A DNA stretch of 28,703 bases, taken from a virus. How positions within the stretch are numbered: the stretch's first letter is position 1; each line of letters begins with the position of its first letter. Made by a program: the position numbers and the translations under genes. The notes below the pieces were generated by a model. It was not told the DNA's origin. It saw only the letters and a program-made list of their open reading frames with translations, and made no database searches. The stretch covers positions 1 to 28,703 of IMG/VR virus record IMGVR_UViG_3300044948_000151, one strand, 5' to 3'. Positions 7,545 through 15,875 of the stretch are shown piece by piece.

Positions 7545-9236
7545 TTACTTAATTGTTGCCTTGCGAATTATACCTTTAACTTTGTTTTGAGTATTAGTGA
7601 TGTCGGTTTCTACTACTATTACTTTTCCTACTGTACTATCGCCTGTTGTTGTTACTTGACTGTTGCCACCTAATTTAGTACCACTAATTGATTGAGGAAT
7701 TCTCGGTGCTGTTGGTGCTATTGTTCCTGATGGTGCGCCACTCTTTCCTAATGCACTTAATCCTTTTGCTGTTGCTGCTATGTTTGCTGCCACTCCTAAT
7801 GCAGTTGAAATATTATTCATTGCTATTACTGGTATTGCAGATACTCCACTTGTTGCTATTGCTTGTGGTGTCGCTAATGCTGCTATGTTTGCTGCGTTAT
7901 TAGCAATAATCATTTTTGCTATTCCTATTGCACTTTCACCAATTAATGCTGCTGCTTGTATTTCTTTACTTTCACCATCTACTGATTGTAATATACTTAT
8001 TACTGATTGTGCTGAACTTAATGTAGCCTCTTGAATTTGTTTTTTAGCTTCGTAAATTGATTTTTCAATCTCTATTTTTTTCTTTGCTGCTTCTTCTGCA
8101 TTTTTTAAATCTAATTCTGCATTAAAGGTATTTATATCAGCAATCTTTTTTTCCTCTTCAACATTTTTTAATCTTTGAGTTTCTACCATTTCAGCAAATG
8201 ATAAATCATAAGCCTTTTTATCATCTGCTATTTTTTTATCTTCTTTTGCTTTTGCCTTTGCCTTATCTGATAAAACTTTATTATGTGCTGCAATTAAAAC
8301 CCTTTCTTCTTGCCTTAATTTTTCAAGTTCATCTTTATTTTCTTTTGCTGCTTCTTGCTTTAATTTGTTTAATGCAAGTTCTTGCTTATATGTATCTTTT
8401 CCTGATGCCTTATCAACTTCTAATTCCTTTTCTCTTTGCTTGATTAATCGGTCTAACTTTTCTGCTGCTGCTGCTTCTTCATTTGCTTTTATTCCTGCTT
8501 CTGCACCCTTCTTATAATTGCCTACTATATTATAACCATTTTTTATTTCTTCTAATGCACCTGCAAAATCACCTTGTATTAATTTACCAAGTGTTTTGAA
8601 TGGCATAAGTATAGCATTCTTAATAACTTCACCTGCACCATAAGCTACTTCACGAAGTTTATCAAATATTTTACCCATATCATTAAAGATAGGGAATGAA
8701 TTTTTAACTACTTTTGATATTGCTTCCCAATTTGCATAAAGTAATCCTGCTGCTACAACTATTAAACCTATTCCTGTTGCGCCAATACCTGCTTTAATTC
8801 CTTTTAATGCATCACCTGCTACGTTCTTTAAGTTTTTAAAAGCATCACCCATCCCCATTAAACCATTTAAACCAGTAGCTAATGCAATTGCTCCTTGTGT
8901 TTTGGCAATAGTCTTATTTAGTTCTTCGTTTTCAGTACCCATTAAAGCCATTGCACCTTGTAATGCAGAGAATCCGTTTGCTGCTATACCTACTGCACCT
9001 GCTAATGCTTGGAATTTCTTCTCGGGATGGAAAGCATTAATAGTGTCTTTGGTGTCACTAATTTTATCCTTTAATTCCCCCGCTTTTTTAGCTGCGTTTA
9101 TAAATGCATCACTACCTTCCTCAAGGTTTTGAAGTTCATTTGTAACTGCTCTTAATTCTGCTTTTAAACTTTTTACCGATGCTACCGCAGGTTGTGCTTT
9201 TACCTCTACCTCTACTACTACTTTTTCTGTTGCCAT
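7545..9236 (-). CDS. Tape measure protein
   Basis: This 563-residue protein sets tail length and is thought to be ejected ahead of the DNA. The first 60 residues are helical. Hydrophobic stretches follow around residues 80-130, then a membrane-like segment (GIGATGIGLIVVAAGLLYANW). A long charged coiled-coil region runs from about 235 to 390. A second hydrophobic Ala/Ile-rich block lies near 405-490, and a Gly/Pro-rich C-terminus ends the protein. At roughly 1.5 angstrom per residue, the rule of thumb for tape measures, the tail would be about 80-85 nm. It follows the tail-tip gene, whereas in most siphophages the tape measure precedes the tip genes. Confidence 0.85.
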   Translation of the reverse strand: MATEKVVVEVEVKAQPAVASVKSLKAELRAVTNELQNLEEGSDAFINAAKKAGELKDKISDTKDTINAFHPEKKFQALAGAVGIAANGFSALQGAMALMGTENEELNKTIAKTQGAIALATGLNGLMGMGDAFKNLKNVAGDALKGIKAGIGATGIGLIVVAAGLLYANWEAISKVVKNSFPIFNDMGKIFDKLREVAYGAGEVIKNAILMPFKTLGKLIQGDFAGALEEIKNGYNIVGNYKKGAEAGIKANEEAAAAEKLDRLIKQREKELEVDKASGKDTYKQELALNKLKQEAAKENKDELEKLRQEERVLIAAHNKVLSDKAKAKAKEDKKIADDKKAYDLSFAEMVETQRLKNVEEEKKIADINTFNAELDLKNAEEAAKKKIEIEKSIYEAKKQIQEATLSSAQSVISILQSVDGESKEIQAAALIGESAIGIAKMIIANNAANIAALATPQAIATSGVSAIPVIAMNNISTALGVAANIAATAKGLSALGKSGAPSGTIAPTAPRIPQSISGTKLGGNSQVTTTGDSTVGKVIVVETDITNTQNKVKGIIRKATIK

Positions 9237-9251
9237 TTCTTTATAATATTA

Positions 9252-12050
9252 TTATGCTATTATTGGGTGTAATCTATATTCTAATTCTATTAACATTTGA
9301 CTGTTACCTGCTGCTCCTAAATTCCCTTGTGAGTGTATTTGTACTGCTAATTCTTTAAAAGGTAAATCGTTTATGTTTATACCCCTTTGTTTTTTAGCCA
9401 CGTTTGAACTTGTTATTGCATTGTCAAATTCTAACAAGTGTGTTCCATCGCCATTGTATTGCAAGTGTAGTTTATGGTTATTATAGCCAGTTTTCGGTGT
9501 AGTAGTTCCAAAGAATACTGTTATATAAGCATCATACACCTCAACCCAATATCCTGTTTGTATTGCTAATATTTCAATCGGTGTTGTGTTTAAACTTTGT
9601 AGTTCTGCAACTGTCAATATGTGAGTAGCAAGTAATGGTTGGTCAATATTATTTACTACTACTTGCCCATCTCTTTCACTCGTGTAGTCTTCACATCCGA
9701 TTAAAGTTACATTGTTTCTTATAACAGTGTTGTTTTCGCCACCTAATATTGATACTTTACTTCCATTCACAAAGTTGCCATCTGAATTGACAATCTGTTC
9801 GTAGCCTTGTAATGTGTTATCGTTTCCTTGTGCGATTACATCTACACCTTTTGGATATTGTGTTCCGTTTCTTGTAGTGTTTTGTGCGTATTGAGAACCT
9901 TCACCACCACTACCACCATTCGTTACTAAATTATAAGGTACAAACACTGGTGCTACTGCTAATTTTAAGAAAGTTAGTTTTGCGGGGTCTTCACTATTTG
10001 CATCAAAGTCTACTTCGTATAACCTATAAAATTGCTTATCTATAAAATATGAATTTCTAAATGATAAATTGTTTATTTCAACTTCATTTAGCTTTACATA
10101 AAATTCAACTAATTTAGAATCCTTGTTTGTGATTTCTTCTATTCCTTTTTTGTGGTATAAATTGTAAAGTGTTGACGGACTTTGTGTAGTTGAGAATCCG
10201 TTTTTATAATTTATTTTTTTAGGTATATCAAAGTTTATGTCAAACGTAGGACTTAAAGTATTGTCGTAGTGACCAACATAAGCATACGAATCAAAGAAAT
10301 GTGATGTACCATCAGGGTCAAGATAGTGAAAGTAATTTGTACCTATCACTGGACTTAAACCACCTGCTACAAGTAATCTTAATTTTGATGTACTGTCTAT
10401 TGATTCTCCGTTTGAATTCTTAAATAATATTTGGCTAAATACTACTTTCGGATTGTTTCTTGCTGCTCCTAATGGAGTAGGTGCAAAGATTACTTCTGTT
10501 TTATAGCTTTCAGTTATAAAGTCATTATCAATTGTTTTCTTAAATGTTCCATAAGGATAAGCATATTGACTCTGATGAATTTCGTTTAACTCATCTTTGT
10601 CTTCTTGCATTTGAAAAGTATATTCCTTGAATTTACTTGCTCCTAATGGCTTCACTTGAACACCTCTGCTTACATCAATCTTATTGGTCAAGTCTACTAC
10701 ATCACTCGTAAAATAATCATCACGTGGTTCAATCTTTAATTTCTTACTATCAAGTTCATCAACTGAAACATACAAATTAAACATCTTAATAATAGATGCT
10801 AAAAAGTCTGCTTGTTTAATATCAGCAGGTAAACAGTTAGCAAGTCTCATTGTTTGACCTACAATAATATCTGGACTTGGTATTGAGAAAAATGATGAAT
10901 CAGCAAGTAAAGCATACTGCCAACTTCCAACCATAGAACTATGCATTGCTACTTTTATTTTTTCGCCTACTGCAAAATATCTTGATTGACTTTGAAAATA
11001 TTGATTTAAAGTAAATGTACTTGTATTGTTTACACCCCAACCACTATTATATATTTCTCCATTAATATCACTATCAATTGTAAAATAATTACTAATACCA
11101 CCTGTCGAAATCTCAACAAAACGAATATTTAATTGGAAACCTATTTCATAATAACCTGCTTCAGTAAAAGTAAATTCATAGTTTACATTATCATATCCTG
11201 CAGGTGTGCTTTGAATTCCTGTATTATTAAAATTAAGTACATTAAATATTGTGAATGGTATACTTGGCAATACTGTATACGTACTATCAACTAATCTATC
11301 TCCTTTAAAAGTTCTGTCTGTTACTTGTTGTGTTGATAGTAACAATTTTTCTTGTGTAGCAGGTACTACTAATGTATTGAAGTTTCCACTTGTTAAAAAT
11401 AGTGATGCATATCTATAACCTGCATCTTTGAAAATAGCATCTACAATTGTTCTTGCAAATATCTGTGGCTTTTGGTCTGATGTTAAGAATCCTTTTTGGT
11501 CATTACTAAATCCTTTGTCTATTAATCCGTAGTAATATCCTATTGCTGCTGATGGTGTCCAACTTGTAACCATATTAGCATAATTCCAAGTATGGTTATA
11601 AGCAGATAAATCAAGTTCACTTAATTTCTTTTCGCCTAAATCTTGAAATAAGTTAGCAAATTTGCCTATTATAATTATCTCGTATTCGATTTGGTTCTCA
11701 TCAACTATATTGATATTCGTTAGTTGTAAGTAACCTTGAATCATTACAATTCCATTCTTATAAAGTATTGCATCTGCTTTTAAGTTAGGGTTAAAATCAG
11801 GTGCAAAGTTGTACGTATTAGTGTTGCTTACTGAACGTGCAAGATTAAATATGTTGCTAAAAATATCATTGTTAGTATGAGTACCAGGAAGAGTAATTGT
11901 TTTAGTAAAATCACTTTTTCTTTCTGCTACATTTTGAATGTCAATTATGCTTTTGTTGATTGGTATAGCTACATTGTCGTACAAATCAAGTTCATACTCA
12001 ACTATGTTCGCACCTGCAACTTGATTTATTATTAATCTGTTTTGATTCAT
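9252..12050 (-). CDS. Tail-tip / baseplate protein with C-terminal repeat domain
   Basis: This 932-residue protein is the longest in the window. The N-terminal ~330 residues (beginning IINQVAGANIVEYELDLYDN) and a middle part (about 400-620) resemble large tail-tip proteins of Bacteroidota phages that correspond to Tal/hub proteins. A Gly-rich linker near residues 705-715 (NGGSGGEGS) precedes a region with GxxN-type turns (AQGNDNTLQG, ILGGENNTVIRNN) suggestive of a beta-roll or beta-helix. A C-terminal domain of about 110 residues ends in QMLIELEYRL. The ATG overlaps the stop of the Dit-like gene. Host-contact function for the C-terminal part is inference. Confidence 0.75.
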   Translation of the reverse strand: MNQNRLIINQVAGANIVEYELDLYDNVAIPINKSIIDIQNVAERKSDFTKTITLPGTHTNNDIFSNIFNLARSVSNTNTYNFAPDFNPNLKADAILYKNGIVMIQGYLQLTNINIVDENQIEYEIIIIGKFANLFQDLGEKKLSELDLSAYNHTWNYANMVTSWTPSAAIGYYYGLIDKGFSNDQKGFLTSDQKPQIFARTIVDAIFKDAGYRYASLFLTSGNFNTLVVPATQEKLLLSTQQVTDRTFKGDRLVDSTYTVLPSIPFTIFNVLNFNNTGIQSTPAGYDNVNYEFTFTEAGYYEIGFQLNIRFVEISTGGISNYFTIDSDINGEIYNSGWGVNNTSTFTLNQYFQSQSRYFAVGEKIKVAMHSSMVGSWQYALLADSSFFSIPSPDIIVGQTMRLANCLPADIKQADFLASIIKMFNLYVSVDELDSKKLKIEPRDDYFTSDVVDLTNKIDVSRGVQVKPLGASKFKEYTFQMQEDKDELNEIHQSQYAYPYGTFKKTIDNDFITESYKTEVIFAPTPLGAARNNPKVVFSQILFKNSNGESIDSTSKLRLLVAGGLSPVIGTNYFHYLDPDGTSHFFDSYAYVGHYDNTLSPTFDINFDIPKKINYKNGFSTTQSPSTLYNLYHKKGIEEITNKDSKLVEFYVKLNEVEINNLSFRNSYFIDKQFYRLYEVDFDANSEDPAKLTFLKLAVAPVFVPYNLVTNGGSGGEGSQYAQNTTRNGTQYPKGVDVIAQGNDNTLQGYEQIVNSDGNFVNGSKVSILGGENNTVIRNNVTLIGCEDYTSERDGQVVVNNIDQPLLATHILTVAELQSLNTTPIEILAIQTGYWVEVYDAYITVFFGTTTPKTGYNNHKLHLQYNGDGTHLLEFDNAITSSNVAKKQRGININDLPFKELAVQIHSQGNLGAAGNSQMLIELEYRLHPIIA

Positions 12051-13213
12051 TATAACGATTGGCGATAACGTGAGTAAGTAAATTCGATGTCAAACGATAG
12101 ATTAAATAATTTTCTATCATCTAAATATTTTTTGATTTCGTAGTTTTGATTAGTTATATTAACTGCAACAAAATTAGTTGCACTACGTTCAAGATAGATG
12201 ACTGGTGATGTTGCAAGTTGTTCAAGCAATATGCTTTGCTCTTCGCTAATCCAATCACTATTGATTGAAATTTTATCATTTATAGTGGTGTTAAAATTAG
12301 TTTTTAGTCTATCAGATTTTAAGTAGCTAATCGGTAATGCTGCTTTAAATTGTTTACGTTCTATCTCTTCACTTTTTCTTGAATTCATTATAAAATTAAA
12401 CGATTCAAATGCTCCTAATTTATTTAGCCAATGTAATCTTACAGTTGAGTAATTTGAGCATTGTGGAGTGTACGTAAAAGTCTTTGATGCTATGATTACG
12501 TTAGCACTTGTTTGAACTTGTACGACATAAGTTCCCATTGCTAATGTTAAAGCACTTGTATCTAAAATCCATTTACCTGCGTTTATGTTAAATAAATGTT
12601 CTTTTGCAGGTAAAGTAATTGATTGAGAAAATGTACTTCCTGAAAGTAAAACTATTTTTGCTGCTATTCTATTAGGGTCAAAGAAAGTAAGTATTTTATT
12701 TTGACTTGCTTCAATGTTTTCATTAACTGATAAGTTTGCGTTTAAATAACCAAATCCACTTACGTTTGTGTTTACGTATGCAGTAGGTGTGAAGTCTTCA
12801 AAATCAAATATAGCATTACTTGCAAACTTGTAACTTGATGCACTTGGTGTCGCAGGGTCACTCGCTAACACAGCACTTAATGTCGGAACAGTTGCCACAT
12901 CATACAACTCACGAAACTCAACATAATACTTTAAACGTGAATTCGTGTTAGCTGCTACATATGCTGCTTGTGCGTTTAAGAAATCATAGCTTACAGAATT
13001 CTTTAATACATCTCCTATGTCAAAAGTTAAATCAGTTACTGCAGGTTGTTTTGGATATTTTAAACGTGCCAAAAGTGTTGATGTCGTAGTCTCTTTTATG
13101 TCAACTATGAAATTGAAATTTGGTTGAGCAGTATTGTTGCTACTTATCTTGTATACTACTTGGTTAAATGCTCCAATAAAATCATCTGGAGGTGTTACTA
13201 TTGTGATTGCCAT
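12050..13213 (-). CDS. Distal tail (Dit)-like structural protein
   Basis: This 387-residue, mostly beta protein begins MAITIVTPPDDFIGAFNQVVYK, suggesting Ig-like beta domains. The C-terminal third has VRLHWLNKLGAFESFNF (about residues 255-271) and ends in SFDIEFTYSRYRQSL, a pattern I associate with tail proteins paired with a Tal-like partner in Bacteroidota phages. Its stop overlaps the start of the 932-residue tail-tip gene, implying coupled translation. By analogy it would form the ring joining tail tube and tip. The Dit label is inference from position and beta content. Confidence 0.62.
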   Translation of the reverse strand: MAITIVTPPDDFIGAFNQVVYKISSNNTAQPNFNFIVDIKETTTSTLLARLKYPKQPAVTDLTFDIGDVLKNSVSYDFLNAQAAYVAANTNSRLKYYVEFRELYDVATVPTLSAVLASDPATPSASSYKFASNAIFDFEDFTPTAYVNTNVSGFGYLNANLSVNENIEASQNKILTFFDPNRIAAKIVLLSGSTFSQSITLPAKEHLFNINAGKWILDTSALTLAMGTYVVQVQTSANVIIASKTFTYTPQCSNYSTVRLHWLNKLGAFESFNFIMNSRKSEEIERKQFKAALPISYLKSDRLKTNFNTTINDKISINSDWISEEQSILLEQLATSPVIYLERSATNFVAVNITNQNYEIKKYLDDRKLFNLSFDIEFTYSRYRQSL

Positions 13214-13216
13214 ATT

Positions 13217-13864
13217 TTAAAATTCTGAAACTATTGATGCTAATACTTTTATTCCTATTTCTTTGCTCATTGCTTGTGATAACTTCTTTATTCTCTTTTG
13301 ACCTACTGCAGGTTCAACATAATTTACTGCTTTTATACCACTTATTTTTGTTGCTATTGCCATACCTTTTGCTGCTTGTTCGATGACATCCATTTTAGCA
13401 GTTTTTGTTTTTGTTTTATTATTCGTCTTGTAAAGTCTTGTGCTTTTACCTTTTATTTTCGCACTCTTTAAACCAAGTTTAGATATATATTCTTTAAAAC
13501 TATTTACCATCGTATCAGGTGTTCCAAGATTCCTGAATTGAAATGGTGAGTTAGGTGCTTTTGCGCTGCTCTTAACTCCTTTCACTCCCTTGTCTACAAA
13601 TTCCCAATGGTCTTGCATAGTAACAATCTCAATTTTTATGTTACCATTAGCATCCATAGGATAAGGTTTCGGAGCAAGGTCAGCTATTAACTTACCTCTA
13701 TCTTTTATCCTTGTTTTTTGCTTTAATATTTTACGCATTATAGCTATGCTTTCATTTGCCCAATCAATCATAATTTTATCAGCACCACTTTTTAACTCCT
13801 TTTGAAAGTTGTCTACTGATGAACCATATTTACTACCTATTGATGCGCCTGTGCCTTTTGCCAT
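13217..13864 (-). CDS. HK97 gp10-like tail completion protein
   Basis: This 215-residue basic protein has a helical N-terminus (DNFQKELKSGADKIMIDW) and a conserved-looking block DHWEFVDKGVKGV near residues 85-97. That block resembles the WxxFVExGT-type strand of HK97 gp10-like and neck proteins. The middle (100-150) is rich in Lys and Thr and probably flexible. The start overlaps the end of the frameshift extension by about 28 bases. A neck or tail completion role is inferred from motif and position. Confidence 0.6.
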   Translation of the reverse strand: MAKGTGASIGSKYGSSVDNFQKELKSGADKIMIDWANESIAIMRKILKQKTRIKDRGKLIADLAPKPYPMDANGNIKIEIVTMQDHWEFVDKGVKGVKSSAKAPNSPFQFRNLGTPDTMVNSFKEYISKLGLKSAKIKGKSTRLYKTNNKTKTKTAKMDVIEQAAKGMAIATKISGIKAVNYVEPAVGQKRIKKLSQAMSKEIGIKVLASIVSEF

Positions 13865-14118
13865 AATCGTTTATCTTCTTCGCTTTTGTCTTTATAAAAT
13901 ACAACTGTATTTAAGAATTCAATTATGTTCATATCAAAATAAAAGTCCCATTTACTTCTATCGTTATTTGACATATTGTTTATGACTGCAATCCACCCCC
14001 ACTTTTCTTCAAAACTTCTACCACTTTGGGGTGATTCATTGCCATCTTCATTGACTTCTCTGCTGCCTCCTCCAAATAAATTAGGATATTGTTGTGCAAT
14101 TCCTCGAAATATTTGCAA
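13837..14118 (-). CDS. -1 frame extension of the tail assembly chaperone (GT-type)
   Basis: This open frame lies in the -1 phase relative to the upstream chaperone gene and overlaps its last 139 bases. It has no ATG at its 5' end, only TTG at 14118 inside a nine-T run. Read as a T-type domain it contains EKWGWIAVINNMSNNDRSKW then NIIEFLNTVVFYKDKSEED, which resembles the second domain of frameshifted tail assembly chaperones. With slippage at T-TTT-TTT the fusion would have 160 residues of the first frame plus 93 from here, 253 in all. A later slip near the GGGGG run at about 14000 is an alternative. I doubt that it is translated alone. Confidence 0.7.
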   Translation of the reverse strand: MQIFRGIAQQYPNLFGGGSREVNEDGNESPQSGRSFEEKWGWIAVINNMSNNDRSKWDFYFDMNIIEFLNTVVFYKDKSEEDKRLWQKAQAHQ

Positions 14119-14597
14119 AAAAAAAGCATAATTGGGTAAGCACTGGTAATCTTCATATGATTATAAAACAAATCTGCAATCTCTTTATGATTTTCAGGAT
14201 TGTACTTTAACTTTTTACCATACCAAGTTCTCTCAACACATATACTTGCTAAAATATTATGAATGTTATTCACGATATCCTTCTCATCCTTGCAAAACGA
14301 AGTAGCATCTATGTATTGATTTGCTCCAAGTTTTTGCGTTTGCCAAATGCACTCAAATCTTTTGCCTTTAACTTTAAATTTCATTCTAACTTTAGTGTTT
14401 TCAGTTAGCTTTTCAATCTCGTTAAATTGCTTTAAAGCATTAGTCAACTCATCTACAGGCATTGCTTCAATCTCATCAAAAGTCTTGTTGCTAACTATTG
14501 CTAACATCTTGATGCTTTTGTCTAAAACATCAGTTTCAAATTCAGATATTGTTTTGCACTTGATGAATTGACCTATTGTTAAATTCTCTAATTTCAT
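13980..14597 (-). CDS. Tail assembly chaperone, zero-frame product (gpG-like)
   Basis: This frame gives 205 residues from ATG 14597 (MKLENLTIGQF). The frame stays open to 14660, but that would overlap the terminase end, and the internal ATG has the shared AT motif six bases upstream, so I prefer 14597. The protein is helical and charged, as are gpG-type chaperones that coat the tape measure during tail assembly. It lies upstream of the tail genes and overlaps a -1 frame with a T-like domain. The slippery heptamer T-TTT-TTT lies at 14118-14124 and is correctly phased in this frame. Function is inferred from context and the frameshift layout. Confidence 0.68.
   Translation of the reverse strand: MKLENLTIGQFIKCKTISEFETDVLDKSIKMLAIVSNKTFDEIEAMPVDELTNALKQFNEIEKLTENTKVRMKFKVKGKRFECIWQTQKLGANQYIDATSFCKDEKDIVNNIHNILASICVERTWYGKKLKYNPENHKEIADLFYNHMKITSAYPIMLFFCKYFEELHNNILIYLEEAAEKSMKMAMNHPKVVEVLKKSGGGLQS
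14118..14124 (-). promoter_or_regulatory. Programmed -1 ribosomal frameshift site
   Basis: On the minus strand nine T residues (14117-14125) place T TTT TTT exactly in X-XXY-YYZ phase: frame-zero codons are CTT TTT TTT TGC. A slip by -1 enters the overlapping frame without meeting a stop codon. Such poly-T heptamers are among the classical slippery sequences. Confidence 0.6.
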
Positions 14598-14603
14598 TTG
14601 ATA

Positions 14604-14615
14604 AATAATATATTT
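14604..14615 (-). promoter_or_regulatory. Recurrent AT motif upstream of the chaperone gene (copy 5)
   Basis: The minus strand reads AAATATATTATT six bases before ATG 14597. It supports this ATG over the upstream one at 14660. Confidence 0.4.
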
Positions 14616-14640
14616 TAATTTGTTATTTGTTATAGTCTTA

Positions 14641-15822
14641 CTATACTCGTATTGTGGCATACTTGCCTTGTGGTCGATTATTTAATTTATTTAAAGCAAA
14701 ATATCGTATCGCATCAATTGCGTGATTACTATGGTCAATTGGTTTACCTGTTAGCTTTCCATCTCTATCCTTCTCCCACTGATATGCTCTTAATTCTTTG
14801 ATTGTGTTTGTTGACTGTTTAGTGATATTCATTTGATATCTCTTTAGTATGTCAATACCTATCTTGATTGAATCAGCACCTTTTGATGCAGGTTGAATGT
14901 TGAATCCTTGCCTCCTTAATTCTTCGATTGATTTAGGTTCTGCACTATCTGCTACAATATCGTAAGGTCTTGTAATGTTGATTGACTTCATAAAATTACC
15001 GATGTCGTTATTAGTCATATTCGTTCTATACAGTAACTCATCTATGTAAAGTTCATTATCCATTTTGTAAATAGCCATTAGTGTTGTAGGGTCATTGGTG
15101 AACCCGAAATCCATCGAATAACCAAGTAGCTTTGCATCTGTAGGTATTACATCCACTTGCTTCCAATTATCGAATACTACACCTTCTAAACTTCCGATTT
15201 GACCTAATCCATATACTTTATACCAATTAACCCAAAAAGAATTACCTGCTTCTGATTTTTCTTTTGCTTTAAGTATAAAATTTAACGCACTTTCAGGACA
15301 AGCCTCATTGTCTTTATAATTTAATATTACAAAATCAACATCTTCATCATTATGTAATTCCGTATGAAACCAAAATTCATTTGTTGGATTCCAATCTAAA
15401 TATGCTCCTTTCTTGGTTCTTGATGCAAGTTCAGTATAAGCATTAAAGTTCATATTATTGCACTCATTCATATACAACCAGTCTCTTCTTGCTCCTCTTA
15501 ATTTAGAATCGTTATCAGCACTAAAGAATTCAATTGTAGAACCATTGCCAAATGTATATTTAAAATCAGTAGCATTCCATCGTGAATCAAACCATCTATT
15601 AGTTTGTGCCATAATCTTTTTAAAGTCTTTCATAGCACCTCTTTTAAGATGTGGCATACTTTCAGCAACTACTGATATTTCAGTTAAATTATCTTTTGTT
15701 GCAATATCTATTAAAATTGGTAAAATAGCATACGTTTTCCCCGCACTGCTGCCACCTTGTACTCCTTTGGTGAACTTTTTTAATTCTTTTATCTTATTTA
15801 TTGCAGTTGTTCGTATAAACAT
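14641..15822 (-). CDS. Terminase large subunit
   Basis: This 393-residue DNA-packaging motor ATPase and nuclease is at the short end of the usual range. The Walker A motif is GGSSAGKT at residues 23-30, with Walker B at DWLYMNEC near 111-118. The nuclease domain starts at GYSMDFGFTNDPTT (about 231-244), with further acidic residues in DIVADSAEPKS and DHSNHAIDAIRYF, consistent with three metal-binding Asp residues of the RNase H-like fold. It looks like the Terminase_3 / PBSX XtmB type. It follows the small terminase gene after a 53-base gap. All core motifs are intact. Confidence 0.95.
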   Translation of the reverse strand: MFIRTTAINKIKELKKFTKGVQGGSSAGKTYAILPILIDIATKDNLTEISVVAESMPHLKRGAMKDFKKIMAQTNRWFDSRWNATDFKYTFGNGSTIEFFSADNDSKLRGARRDWLYMNECNNMNFNAYTELASRTKKGAYLDWNPTNEFWFHTELHNDEDVDFVILNYKDNEACPESALNFILKAKEKSEAGNSFWVNWYKVYGLGQIGSLEGVVFDNWKQVDVIPTDAKLLGYSMDFGFTNDPTTLMAIYKMDNELYIDELLYRTNMTNNDIGNFMKSINITRPYDIVADSAEPKSIEELRRQGFNIQPASKGADSIKIGIDILKRYQMNITKQSTNTIKELRAYQWEKDRDGKLTGKPIDHSNHAIDAIRYFALNKLNNRPQGKYATIRV

Positions 15823-15875
15823 AAATGCGTTTTTGTCCTCGTGTAGACAAACGGTTTTGTTGATTTTGTTTGTTT

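Noticed and set aside
540-9132. Several plus-strand open frames of 60-150 codons inside structural genes
   Set aside because: They lie opposite strong minus-strand genes, have Leu/Ile/Ser-rich low-complexity products typical of reverse-strand reading of AT-rich genes, and show no operon packing.
14598-14660. Upstream ATG for the tail chaperone gene
   Set aside because: It would overlap the terminase end by 20 bases and the extra 21 residues look like translated leader; the later ATG has the shared AT motif.
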